37,313 nt of DNA from Pseudomonadales bacterium. Its GTDB lineage: Bacteria; Pseudomonadota; Gammaproteobacteria; Pseudomonadales; Azotimanducaceae. Below, in pieces: positions 15,903-23,592 of this stretch; the stretch's first letter is position 1; each line of letters opens with the position of its first letter. Location: assembly GCA_007131295.1 (NCBI GenBank), contig SLQW01000163.1, positions 1 to 37,313 on the forward strand, given 5' to 3'. The position numbers were made by a program, and so were the translations under genes. Below the pieces are notes generated by a model. The model did no database searches. It was given only the letters and a program-made list of their open reading frames with translations, and was not told the DNA's origin.

Positions 15903-17528
15903 TCAGGCGCGCCGAAGTGAGGCTTCGCCGGCGTTCACCTGCAAAGCCGGCCCCAAGAGCCCATACCACTTGCGAGACAGGACCGTCGTTACGAAACGCC
16001 AGCGGCTCGTCGCAGATTCCGGTGTGATCGTGATTTCCATCCAGCCGCGCCGCGAGGAGTCCAGGTAGACGAGCTCCGGATTCAGGTTGACGAAGCGTTC
16101 GGCGAGGATGCCCGGCGGTACGGGCACGATTTCCATACCAGGTGATGTCACCGAAGGCGTTGCGAATTCGACGCCTGCCGGCCGGCCCTCGGAATCCATC
16201 ATGTTGAATGCCCAGGCATTATGGGTATCGCCCGCCAGGGATATGAGCTGGCTGCCGTGCCGGCGCGCCGCCGCAAACACGCGCTCGCGGCTGGCCGGAT
16301 AGCCGTCCCAGGCATCCAGATTCAACGGCAGCCCGGCCTCGGCGATATCGAGCAGGCGTTCCGCCGAGGCTCGATCGAAGGGCCCGCCCTCGCGGAAGGC
16401 GGCCACGTCCAGCAGATCCGGCAGACGTACCTTGCCCATCAAGATCTGCTGGCCGAGGATCTGCCAGGGCGTGCGCGCCTGCTCGAGGCGTTCCTCGAGC
16501 CAGGTGAGCTGCTCGCGGCCGAGTATCGTGCGCTCCGGATCTTCGAGCTGTGCACGGAAACGCCCCGCGTCGGTGCCGGGATCGCCGAGATGCTCGGCGT
16601 AGAGCAGGGGCTCACTGCGACCGATAAGGCGCGCATCGAGCATGATCAGATCGGCCAGGCCGCCGAAGTCGAAGTGGCGATAGATCTTCAACGGATCGTC
16701 GCCCTCGTCGCGGATCGGCAGCCACTCTCGGTAGGCCTGCACCGACGCCCGCTTGCGCTCATACCACGATCCCTGAGTTTCGTCGTGGTTCTCGGCGCCA
16801 TGACGCCAGGAATCGTTCGCGGACTCGTGGTCGTCCCAGACGGCGATCATGGGGTGCGCGGCGTGCACCGCCTGCAGGCCGGGTTCGGTCTTGTAGACGC
16901 CGTGGCGAGCGCGGTAGTCCTGCAGCGTAACGAGTTCGTGCTCGGGCTCGACCACGTGGCCGAAGTTCACTGCGTGCGGGTTCGAATAGCCGCCGGCCGC
17001 ATATTCGTAGATGTAGTCGCCGAGATGCAGCACCGCATCGATGTCGTCGCGGGCTGCAATGTCGTGGTAGACGTTGAAGTAGCCCTGGGGATAGTTGGAG
17101 CAGGAGACCACGGCGAACTTGAGCTCGCGGACGCCGTCTGCCGGGAGGGTGCGGGTGCGGCCGGTGGGACTGACCGCATCGCCGACGCGGAAGCGGTAGT
17201 AGTACGTCGATCCCGGCTCGAGCCCGTCTGCGTCCACCTTCACGGTGTAATCGCGGTCCGCATCGGTGAGCGCGGTACCGGAGCGGACGGTACGGCGCAG
17301 TTCCGCGTCAGCGGCGATCTCCCAGCGCACCTCGATCGGGCCGTTTGCTCCAGCCTTCGGCGTCACGCGGGTCCAGAGGATGACCCGGTCTGCCAGCGGA
17401 TCGCCGCTCGCAACCCCATGGCTGAATGCCGGCGCCGACGTCGCGACCGTGAAGGGCGCGAGCATCCCGCTAGCAGCGATGCCCACACCCTTCAGGACGT
17501 GCCTGCGCGAAACCTTCAATTGTGTCAT
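15903..17528 (-). CDS. phoD: Alkaline phosphatase D family protein, Tat-exported
   Basis: About 541 residues. The N-terminus has a twin-arginine signal, SRRHVLK (residues 7-13), then a hydrophobic region; the PhoD N-terminal domain begins FSHGVASGDPLADRVILWTRV. Metal-site motifs follow: VVSCSNYPQGYFNVY, VLHLGDYIYEY, AVWDDHESANDSW and LAGDTHNAWAFN. PhoD is a Ca2+/Fe-type phosphomonoesterase or phosphodiesterase of the periplasm or outside, often induced by phosphate starvation; I see no clear Pho box. The start at ATG 17528 is chosen for the Tat motif spacing and upstream GGGAGC/AGG; in-frame codons to 17606 are unlikely. It is divergent from the DUF2817 gene across 80 bp. Confidence 0.9.
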   Translation of the reverse strand: MTQLKVSRRHVLKGVGIAASGMLAPFTVATSAPAFSHGVASGDPLADRVILWTRVTPKAGANGPIEVRWEIAADAELRRTVRSGTALTDADRDYTVKVDADGLEPGSTYYYRFRVGDAVSPTGRTRTLPADGVRELKFAVVSCSNYPQGYFNVYHDIAARDDIDAVLHLGDYIYEYAAGGYSNPHAVNFGHVVEPEHELVTLQDYRARHGVYKTEPGLQAVHAAHPMIAVWDDHESANDSWRHGAENHDETQGSWYERKRASVQAYREWLPIRDEGDDPLKIYRHFDFGGLADLIMLDARLIGRSEPLLYAEHLGDPGTDAGRFRAQLEDPERTILGREQLTWLEERLEQARTPWQILGQQILMGKVRLPDLLDVAAFREGGPFDRASAERLLDIAEAGLPLNLDAWDGYPASRERVFAAARRHGSQLISLAGDTHNAWAFNMMDSEGRPAGVEFATPSVTSPGMEIVPVPPGILAERFVNLNPELVYLDSSRRGWMEITITPESATSRWRFVTTVLSRKWYGLLGPALQVNAGEASLRRA

Positions 17529-17608
17529 GCACCTGCTCCCGTCTTGACCATCCCCGATGAGCATGATCCTCTGACGAGCGACCATCGTCACCCCGAGGAC
17601 CCGCATCG

Positions 17609-18736
17609 ATGCGCTGGCATGCGCCGCAGGAGACAGCGTTGTTGCCGCTGCCTCTCACCTACGAAGAATGCCGTGCCCGTTTTCGGCGGGCAGTGCGCGC
17701 GGCCGGTTTCGGCTTCGAAGCCTACCCGATCGCGGCACCCGGGCCGCACGGCGAAGCGCTCTCTACCGACGTCGTCCATCTCGGCGCGGAGCGACCCGAG
17801 CGCGCATTGCTGCTCCTCTCGGGGGTGCATGGCGTCGAGGGTTTCATCGGTTCCGCGCTGCAGTGTGATCTGCTCCAGCGTCTCGATGCGGCGATGCTGC
17901 CGGAGGAGGTGGCCATTGTCCTGGTGCATCCGGTCAATCCCTGGGGCATGGCCTTCTCGCGCCGGCAGAACGAATCGAACGTGGATCTGAACCGCAACTG
18001 GCGCCGCAGTGAGATCAGCCCCATCGAGAACGACGCCTACGATGCGGTGCACGCCATAGTGTGTCCGGACACGCCGGAACTGCCTTCGCTGGACGAGCTG
18101 TTCGCCCACATCCGCGCCCTGGTCGCCGAGCGCGGCAGCGCGTGGGTGGCCGCGGCCATCACCCAGGGCCAGTACCGCCACGCCGACGGGCTCCACTACG
18201 GCGGTGCGGTGACCGAGGAGCCCTGCCTGAACCTGGAGCGGATCGTCGAGCGCCACCTCGCGGGCGTGGACCGGCTGTTCACCCTGGATCTGCACACGGG
18301 CCATGGTCCGCACGGCGCGATCACGCTGCTCTGCGATCAGCCGCCCGGTTCTTCGCAGTACCAGTTCCTGTCGAAGCTGCTCGGTCCGGAGCAGGTGGAG
18401 GCGACGGTGGAGAACCCGGATGCGACGACGAGTCTGAAATCCGGCCAGATTGCCAACGGCATGGGCGCGTTTCTCGGTGCCCGGGTTGCTCATGCCACGT
18501 CGGCCGAGTTCGGGACGGTGGGCGAGGGTGCTCAACTCGCTGCCACCTGCATGGAGAACTGGGTTGTGCATCGCGGCGATCGCTCCGATCCCGAACATGA
18601 GGCTCAGGTGTGGCGCTACCGGGGCTGCTTTACCCCCGACGAACGCGCTTGGGAGCAGCAGTGCCTCGCGGCCGGGCGTGAACTCGTCGAGGCCTCGGTG
18701 GCAGCTGTGGCGGACTGGGGTGACGATGACGACTGA
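17609..18736 (+). CDS. DUF2817 / M14-like zinc carboxypeptidase
   Basis: 375 residues. The zinc-peptidase pattern of DUF2817 is visible: LLLSGVHGVEGFIGS carries His74 and Glu77, NPWGMAFSRRQNESNVDLNR holds the NRN substrate-carboxylate segment (about 128-130), and TLDLHTGHGPHG gives the third ligand His229. A later ATSAEFGTVG may hold the catalytic Glu. No signal peptide is evident, so it is probably cytoplasmic; it would cleave a C-terminal amino acid or an amide, substrate unknown. The start at ATG 17609 has GAGGA upstream. It overlaps the next gene by 11 bp, so the peptidase and amino-acid dehydratase are probably translated together. Confidence 0.82.
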   Translation: MRWHAPQETALLPLPLTYEECRARFRRAVRAAGFGFEAYPIAAPGPHGEALSTDVVHLGAERPERALLLLSGVHGVEGFIGSALQCDLLQRLDAAMLPEEVAIVLVHPVNPWGMAFSRRQNESNVDLNRNWRRSEISPIENDAYDAVHAIVCPDTPELPSLDELFAHIRALVAERGSAWVAAAITQGQYRHADGLHYGGAVTEEPCLNLERIVERHLAGVDRLFTLDLHTGHGPHGAITLLCDQPPGSSQYQFLSKLLGPEQVEATVENPDATTSLKSGQIANGMGAFLGARVAHATSAEFGTVGEGAQLAATCMENWVVHRGDRSDPEHEAQVWRYRGCFTPDERAWEQQCLAAGRELVEASVAAVADWGDDDD

Positions 18737-19697
18737 TCGCATCGACCGCGAGCGCATACGCGCGGCAGCGGCGCGCATCGCACCTTTCGTGCTGAGTACG
18801 CCACTGGTTCCGTTCGGCAGTAGCGGCGTGCTGCTGAAAGCTGAGAATCTGCAGCCCTCCGGTGCGTTCAAGTTGCGTGGTGCGTTCAACACGCTGCTGC
18901 AATTGCCGGAGGCCGCGCGCCGCCGGGGGGTGGTGGCGCATTCGAGTGGCAACCATGCGGTGGCGGTGGCATTCGCCGCACAGAAGCTCGGTGTTCCGGC
19001 CACCATCGTCATGCCCGAGGACGCACCGCGGGTGAAGCTCGACTGGACCCGCGCACTCGGCGCCACTGTGGATCTGGTTGGGCCGGCGAGTTCGGAACGC
19101 GCCCGGCGGGCGGCCGAGCTCGCGCAGCGGGATGGCCTGGCGCCGGTGCAGCCCTACGATGCTGAGACCATCATCGAGGCCACTGCGTCGATCACGAATG
19201 AGATCGTCGCCGATCTCGATGCTCGCGCACACGTGGGACCCGTGGACCTCTATGTCCCGGTGTCCGGCGGTGGCCTGATCGCTGGCATGGCGCTGGCCGC
19301 ATCGCAGGCCGAGCGTGATATCCGGGTGGTGGGGGTGGAGCCGGAAACTGCGGCGGACGCACTGGCGAGTCTGCGTGCGGGGGAGCGGGTCGAGCTGCCG
19401 GCGGAGCAGATGGCGACCACCCTCGCCGATGGCCTGCGCGTAGCGGTGCTGGGCGAGCGCACCTGGCCTTACGTTCGAGATTGCGTGGCCGAGATCGTCA
19501 CCGTCAGCGAATCTGAGATCCGTACGTTCATGGCGCGCATCGTCCTCGCGACGCGCATGGTCGCGGAGCCGAGCGGCGCCGTCGCGCCGGCTGCAGCCGC
19601 GCTCGGCCGCGGCGCCCGGGAGAACGCGTTGCGCGTGGCCGTCGTCAGCGGCGGCAACGTCGACCCGACCCTGCTCCGCGCCGTCCTCTCCGACTGA
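18726..19697 (+). CDS. Threonine/serine dehydratase-like PLP enzyme (fold type II)
   Basis: 323 residues, without the C-terminal ACT domain of biosynthetic IlvA. PSGAFKLRGAFN contains the PLP lysine (Lys49), SSGNHAVAVAFAAQ (about 73-86) the cofactor-ring Asn, and PVSGGGLIAGMAL the glycine-rich phosphate loop. Close families include catabolic threonine dehydratase, serine racemase and threo-3-hydroxyaspartate dehydratase, which sequence reading alone cannot separate. ATG 18726 lies inside the end of the DUF2817 gene (11-bp overlap); GTG 18720 is an alternative. Pairing with a carboxypeptidase suggests catabolism of a released hydroxy-amino acid. It ends just before the second repeat region. 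Confidence 0.86.
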   Translation: MTTDRIDRERIRAAAARIAPFVLSTPLVPFGSSGVLLKAENLQPSGAFKLRGAFNTLLQLPEAARRRGVVAHSSGNHAVAVAFAAQKLGVPATIVMPEDAPRVKLDWTRALGATVDLVGPASSERARRAAELAQRDGLAPVQPYDAETIIEATASITNEIVADLDARAHVGPVDLYVPVSGGGLIAGMALAASQAERDIRVVGVEPETAADALASLRAGERVELPAEQMATTLADGLRVAVLGERTWPYVRDCVAEIVTVSESEIRTFMARIVLATRMVAEPSGAVAPAAAALGRGARENALRVAVVSGGNVDPTLLRAVLSD

Positions 19698-19758
19698 TCC
19701 CGTTCCAATCCGACAACACGTCAGTGGGCGCGATTCGCCGGGAGCGAAGCGCGCCCCG

Positions 19759-19786
19759 GTAGGGGTGCGGGCCAGGGATGGCCCGC
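19759..19786 (+). repeat. GTAG-headed REP-like hairpin
   Basis: GTAG (19759-19762) is followed by the palindrome GCGGGCCA (19767-19774), loop GGGA, TGGCCCGC (19779-19786), a perfect 8-bp stem. A conserved 5' GTAG tetranucleotide plus imperfect hairpin is the form of REP sequences mobilised by RAYT transposases in gammaproteobacteria. Only one copy with this header is seen here and no RAYT gene is in the window. Confidence 0.5.
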
Positions 19787-19800
19787 AACAGCAGATGTCG

Positions 19801-19913
19801 CGCGCAGCGCAACGCGGCGTCGCGATCGCGGACTGCGCGTTGTTCCGAGCGTCACGCCCGCTGGCGGCTGCGCCGCCAATCGGAGCGCAGCTTCGCTGCA
19901 CTCCTTCCCACAA
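19801..19913 (-). repeat. Inverted, partial copy of the 126-bp repeat family
   Basis: Read on the minus strand from CTTCCCACAA (19904-19913), this stretch follows the order of the 6-kb elements: TTGTGGGAAGG, then GGCGGCGCAGCCGCC, GGGCGTGACGCTC and GCGCAGTCCGCGATCG. It then diverges and lacks the opposite terminal inverted repeat, so it is a truncated or variant copy. It lies in the 3'-3' gap between the dehydratase (+) and acyl-CoA ligase (-). Confidence 0.75.
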
Positions 19914-19918
19914 AATGC

Positions 19919-19936
19919 TGCCTTCGATCGAAGGCA
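19919..19936. repeat. 18-bp perfect palindrome
   Basis: TGCCTTCGATCGAAGGCA is a perfect palindrome between the inverted partial copy and the larger element that starts at 19954. It could be an integration scar, a protein-binding site or the loop-less core of a cruciform. Function unknown. Confidence 0.6.
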
Positions 19937-19953
19937 ACACGCGCGCGATAGTG

Positions 19954-20194
19954 TGTGGGAAGGAGTGCCGCCCTCCGGGCGGCGCTCCGATGCGCTGCGC
20001 AGCAGCTCCCGAACGAGGTCGATCGCTTCGAGCGAAGCTGGTTCCGAACGAAGGCAATGCTCCGATGCGCTAAGCAGCGGCGCTCGAACGAAGGCAGTCA
20101 CGTCGAACGAAGAGAGCCTCGAACGAAGTCAGATTGCGGCGGCTGCGCCGCCGATCGCTATGCTGCCCCTGCGGCGCAGCATAGCTTCCCACAA
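19954..20194. repeat. Larger repeat element with internal CGAACGAAG array
   Basis: Bounded by TGTGGGAAGG (19954-19963) and CTTCCCACAA (20185-20194), this 241-bp stretch shares end motifs and GGCGGCTGCGCCGCC with the 6-kb repeats but has a different interior. CGAACGAAG-like nonamers occur at 20010, 20029, 20045, 20085, 20104 and 20120, two of them with one change. CGATGCGC-AGCAG blocks appear at 19988 and 20063, and again outside the element at 20205. It looks like an expanded or composite family member. No protein is recognisable. Confidence 0.65.
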
Positions 20195-20236
20195 CGGCTG
20201 GCGCCGATGCGCTGCGCAGCAGCGCAGGACTTCGTT

Positions 20237-21802
20237 TCAGATCCGCCGGCCGGTGCCTTCCCAGTAGCGGTCACGGAGCTTGCGCTTGTAGAGCTTGCCC
20301 GTGGGATGGCGCGGAAAGTCCTTCTCGAAGTCGATGGACTTCGGCGCCTTGTAGCCCGCCAGATGTTCGCGGACGTGGCCGATCAGCTCTTCTGCCAGTT
20401 CGTCGGATACGCTATGACCATCGCGCAGCTGCACGGCGGCCTTCACCTCCTCGCCGAACTCCTCGTTGGGAACACCGAACACGGCCGCATCGGCCACGGC
20501 GGGGTGGCTCATCAGCACGCCTTCGATCTCCGCCGGATAGATGTTCACGCCGCCGGAAATGATCATGTCGATCTTGCGATCGGACATGAACAGGAAGCCT
20601 TCGTCGTCGAGATAGCCGATGTCCCCGAACGTGAAAACGCCCGGTTCGAGGTGCGCATCCGCCGTCTTCTTCGGCTCCTTGTGGTACTCGAAGTCGGAGC
20701 CCATGAGGTTCTTGACGTAGATCTGCCCCTCCTCGTTGGCGCCGGCCAGGCTGCCGTCCTCTTTGACGATCTGCACCTCGACGATAGGCACCGGCTTACC
20801 GAGTGAGCCGGGCTTCTGCTTCCAGTCCTCGGCGGTACAGACGCTGACGATGGAGCCCTCGGTGGAGCCGTAGTACTCGTGCACCACCGGACCCCACCAA
20901 TCCAGCATGCGCCGTTTCACCTCTGGCGGGCAGGGCGCTGCGCCGTGCCAGACCGCCTTCAGTGACGCGCCCGAGAAGGCGTCGCGGGTGGCGTCGTCGA
21001 GCTGCAGCAGGCGGTGGAACTGCGTCGGCACCAAGTGCACGTTCGTGACCTGATGGCGGTCGATGAGTTTCAGGGTCTCGGCCGGATCGAACTTGTGGGT
21101 CATGACTACGGTGGAGCCGGCGAGCAGCGGCAGGAACGAAAACGCCCACTGGGCGGAGTGATACACCGGTCCGCACAGAAGCGTGGTCCCGTCAGGCGGG
21201 ATCTGCAGCATCTGCGGCAGGCCCGCGCCCATCATTTCGAGAATCTCCAGCGGGCCTCCGGGCTGGGTGCTGGAGCTGCGCACGCCCTTGGGACGGCCGG
21301 TGGTGCCGGAGGTGTAGAACATGGGGCCACCAAGCCCCTGCTCTTCGGGCTCCTCGGCGCTGTGGTCGGCGATGAACGCTTCGTAGTCCTCGAAGCCGGA
21401 CGGAAGGTCCTCGGCGTCGATCATTACTTTCGTCGCGATGTCAGGGAAGTCGTCGCGGGCAACCGCGTCGGTCACTGTGTCGATGAATCGGGCGTCGGCC
21501 AGGAGCGCTTTCGAGTCGGAGTTGTCCACCACATAGGCCAGTTCCTCTGCGGTGAAGTGCCAGTTCACCGGGACGAAAAGCCAGCCGCCGTGGGCAGCGG
21601 CGGCCATGATCTCGAAGTATTCTCGACGGTTGCTGCAGTAGGCGGAGAAGGCGTCGCCCGTAGTCAGGCCCGAGGCGCGCAGGGCGTGGATCAGCTTGTT
21701 GACCCGGGCGTTGTAGTCGTCCCAGTCCGTAGTGCCGACATCGTCGACCACAGCGGGTACATCAGGCTTGGCGGCGGCGTGTTTGGCGATGATGCGTGCC
21801 AT
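20237..21802 (-). CDS. Acyl-CoA synthetase (AMP-forming), FadD-like
   Basis: 521 residues of the ANL adenylate-forming superfamily: MFYTSGTTGRPKGVRSSST holds the P-loop A3 motif (about 163-173), YYGSTEG is A5, FGDIGYLDDEGFLFMSDR is A7-A8, and HPTGKLYKRKLRDRYW carries the A10 catalytic lysine. The PTGKLYKRxLRDRYW ending is shared with the ligase at 31.5 kb, marking them as paralogues of a subfamily also common in mycobacteria. Acid substrate unknown. I chose ATG 21802, with GGGAG about 9 nt upstream; an ATG at 21820 is possible, while further upstream codons overlap the nuclease gene. It is last on this strand before the repeat region. Confidence 0.9.
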   Translation of the reverse strand: MARIIAKHAAAKPDVPAVVDDVGTTDWDDYNARVNKLIHALRASGLTTGDAFSAYCSNRREYFEIMAAAAHGGWLFVPVNWHFTAEELAYVVDNSDSKALLADARFIDTVTDAVARDDFPDIATKVMIDAEDLPSGFEDYEAFIADHSAEEPEEQGLGGPMFYTSGTTGRPKGVRSSSTQPGGPLEILEMMGAGLPQMLQIPPDGTTLLCGPVYHSAQWAFSFLPLLAGSTVVMTHKFDPAETLKLIDRHQVTNVHLVPTQFHRLLQLDDATRDAFSGASLKAVWHGAAPCPPEVKRRMLDWWGPVVHEYYGSTEGSIVSVCTAEDWKQKPGSLGKPVPIVEVQIVKEDGSLAGANEEGQIYVKNLMGSDFEYHKEPKKTADAHLEPGVFTFGDIGYLDDEGFLFMSDRKIDMIISGGVNIYPAEIEGVLMSHPAVADAAVFGVPNEEFGEEVKAAVQLRDGHSVSDELAEELIGHVREHLAGYKAPKSIDFEKDFPRHPTGKLYKRKLRDRYWEGTGRRI

Positions 21803-21890
21803 CGGGGACTCCCTCTCCATGTTTGCCGGAGTCGGAATGTCTCCCGAGGCGGCCGGAAGTTCAAGCGTGAACGTGAACTCTGGCGCGTCG

Positions 21891-22544
21891 TCACGGCTGC
21901 GCAGCTGGCCACGGAAACCCGCCCCGTGCGGGGGCGTGCCCGGCCCTGAAGGCGGCTTCCGTGCTGCTGAACACGATCCGGTTGCGTTCGGCGATGCGCC
22001 CGGCATGGGGGCTGTCCGGCGCATGAAAGCGATGACTGCGGCGGTTGCCGATCCACCCACCGGCAGGCGCCGGCAGGGTAAGAATCTCCGGCCAGAAGCC
22101 ACGCTGTGCGTCCATGGCGCGGAGCTGGGCCGCAAGCAGCCGCTGCTGCAGCGCGCGGGTCCCGTCGGCGTGGTGGTAGACGAAGGCCAGGCCTTCTGCG
22201 ACCAGGACTTCATTCAGCAGCTCGCCATCGCGGTTTTCGAGCCAGCCGACCAAACGTCCGTAGCGGTCGGTTGCGCTGACGTCGAGTCGCAGCGGGCCGG
22301 CTCCCGCCAGCGTCTGCAGCCGCGCTCGGGCCTCGGCGGCGTAGTACTGGGGCCTGCCGTCGCGGACGCCGGTCTCCGGCGCATCGATACCAGCAAGGCG
22401 CACCCAGCGGCCGTCGACGAGGCGCACCGTGTCCCCGTCGGGCACCCAGCGAACGTGAACCTCTTCTGCCGCCGCAGCGACGAGCGCGCCCTGCAGCAGC
22501 AGTGTCGCAAGCAGCAGCCAGAGTCGAAGCTGCCGCCGCGGCAT
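21891..22544 (-). CDS. Thermonuclease-family protein with degenerate Ada-like tail
   Basis: 217 residues. A signal peptide (LRLWLLLATLLLQGALVAAAA, about 7-26) precedes a staphylococcal-nuclease fold with all key residues aligned: Asp38 in DGDTV, Arg49, Asp54 and Glu57 in RLAGIDAPE, and Arg97 in RYGRLVGWL. These match S. aureus Asp21, Arg35, Asp40, Glu43 and Arg87, so it is probably an active secreted or periplasmic Ca2+ nuclease. The C-terminus (about 171-210: FHAPDSPH, ERNRIVFSSTEAAFRAGH) follows the Ada-type metal-binding tail of some relatives but the Cys positions are Ser, Ala and Gly, so metal binding looks lost. ATG 22544 shares one base with the thioesterase stop (TGATG). Confidence 0.86.
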   Translation of the reverse strand: MPRRQLRLWLLLATLLLQGALVAAAAEEVHVRWVPDGDTVRLVDGRWVRLAGIDAPETGVRDGRPQYYAAEARARLQTLAGAGPLRLDVSATDRYGRLVGWLENRDGELLNEVLVAEGLAFVYHHADGTRALQQRLLAAQLRAMDAQRGFWPEILTLPAPAGGWIGNRRSHRFHAPDSPHAGRIAERNRIVFSSTEAAFRAGHAPARGGFPWPAAQP

Positions 22545-22987
22545 CACTCGTCCACCGGTGTCAGCAGGAAGTGGCCGTGTGCGGTGGCGATGAGCCGGCT
22601 GCGGTCCTCCTGCCACGCCTCGGCGCGGACGTTGGCGACGCGGCGGCCATGCTTGGTGATGATGGCGCGGCCGTAGGTGGTGACGGGTCGGCCGGAGCGA
22701 AGATAGTCGATCGAGATGTCCACGGTTTTTGGCAGCCGTTCGCTTTCGGTGTCGAACAGGAGCTGAATCACGGCCGTAAACTCGAGAAAGGCGCCGATCG
22801 TGCCGCCATGCAGCGCCGGCAGCGCCACGTTGCCGATCAGGTGCTCGGCGAAGGGCAGGACCGTGGTCAGCTCGTTGCCCTTGCGGTCCACCTCGAGGCC
22901 GAGAAAGCGCGCATAGGGGATGCGCTCGAGCAGGGCCGCCATGTCCTGGCCCTTGCCCTCGGCACGGAGTTCGCGCAGCAGCTTCAT
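22544..22987 (-). CDS. PaaI-type hotdog thioesterase (1)
   Basis: 147 residues, a single hotdog domain. ARFLGLEVDRKGNELTTVLP and LPALHGGTIGAFLEFTAVIQ are the PaaI/YbgC-like pattern, where the HGG turn and the acidic residue on the following helix (Glu) are active-site features; TVDISIDYLRSGRP and ATAHGHFLL complete the fold. It should hydrolyse an acyl- or aryl-CoA. ATG 22987 overlaps the stop of the second thioesterase as ATGA, and its own stop abuts the nuclease start, so three genes form one tight minus-strand transcript. Overlapping frames continue upstream to 23545 but lie inside the other thioesterase. Confidence 0.85.
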   Translation of the reverse strand: MKLLRELRAEGKGQDMAALLERIPYARFLGLEVDRKGNELTTVLPFAEHLIGNVALPALHGGTIGAFLEFTAVIQLLFDTESERLPKTVDISIDYLRSGRPVTTYGRAIITKHGRRVANVRAEAWQEDRSRLIATAHGHFLLTPVDE

Positions 22988-23469
22988 TTCGCGCCCTCCA
23001 GGTTGTTGAACCCCGGCGGCACAGCGCGGTTGGCGCCGAGCATGAACGTAGCCACGGAGCTCGCTATGAGCTTCTCGTCGTCCGCCTGCCAGGCGCGGGC
23101 ACGAACGAAGGCCACCGAGCGCGTGAGCTGGTAGCACTCGGCGGTGACCATCAGGTCCTTGTGGGGCTCGGCCGGACGCATGTAGTCGATGCGCAGATCG
23201 AGCGTGGCGATGGCGCGCTGCTCCGGCGCAAGGTCCTGGCGCGGCACCGCCATGCCGGAGGCGTTGTCCAGGACTGCGGTGATGACGCCGCCGTGGATCA
23301 CGCCCGTGTCGGGATCGCCCACCAGGTGCTCGGAATAGGGCACCCGGACCACACAGTGACCGTCGCGGTACTCGACCAGCACCACACCGAGCGCGCGGGC
23401 ATGGGGAATATGCGCGAGGTGCTCGTGAATGCCGTGTTCCGCCCAGCCGCCGCTGCCGGCGTCGCTCAT
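22984..23469 (-). CDS. PaaI-type hotdog thioesterase (2)
   Basis: 161 residues, a second hotdog domain related to its neighbour, with HIPHARALGVVLVEYRDGHC, the turn VIHGGVITAVLDNASGMAV (Asp rather than Glu on the active helix), LDLRIDYMRPAEPHKD and ASSVATFML. A duplicated thioesterase pair may form a heteromer or serve different acyl chains; the CoA substrate is unknown. ATG 23469 has GGGAGG about 6 nt upstream and heads the three-gene transcript with thioesterase 1 and the nuclease. It is divergent from the MaoC gene across 123 bp, so the two transcripts may share control. Confidence 0.86.
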   Translation of the reverse strand: MSDAGSGGWAEHGIHEHLAHIPHARALGVVLVEYRDGHCVVRVPYSEHLVGDPDTGVIHGGVITAVLDNASGMAVPRQDLAPEQRAIATLDLRIDYMRPAEPHKDLMVTAECYQLTRSVAFVRARAWQADDEKLIASSVATFMLGANRAVPPGFNNLEGAK

Positions 23470-23592
23470 GCAGGCCTCCCGTGTCCTGTTGCTGCGGCGG
23501 CCGGATGATAGCAGGGCCGGCCGGTTTGGACCGGACGGCTTCCACGGTATGATCGCCGGCACGCCCGCACTCCGCGGGTTCTGGGAGGGTTG

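Noticed and set aside
16221-17990. 589-codon plus-strand frame opposite phoD
   Set aside because: Antisense to PhoD motifs and overlaps the DUF2817 start; no domain of its own.
17588-19066. 492-codon minus-strand frame opposite DUF2817 and the dehydratase
   Set aside because: Antisense shadow; Arg-rich, no motif.
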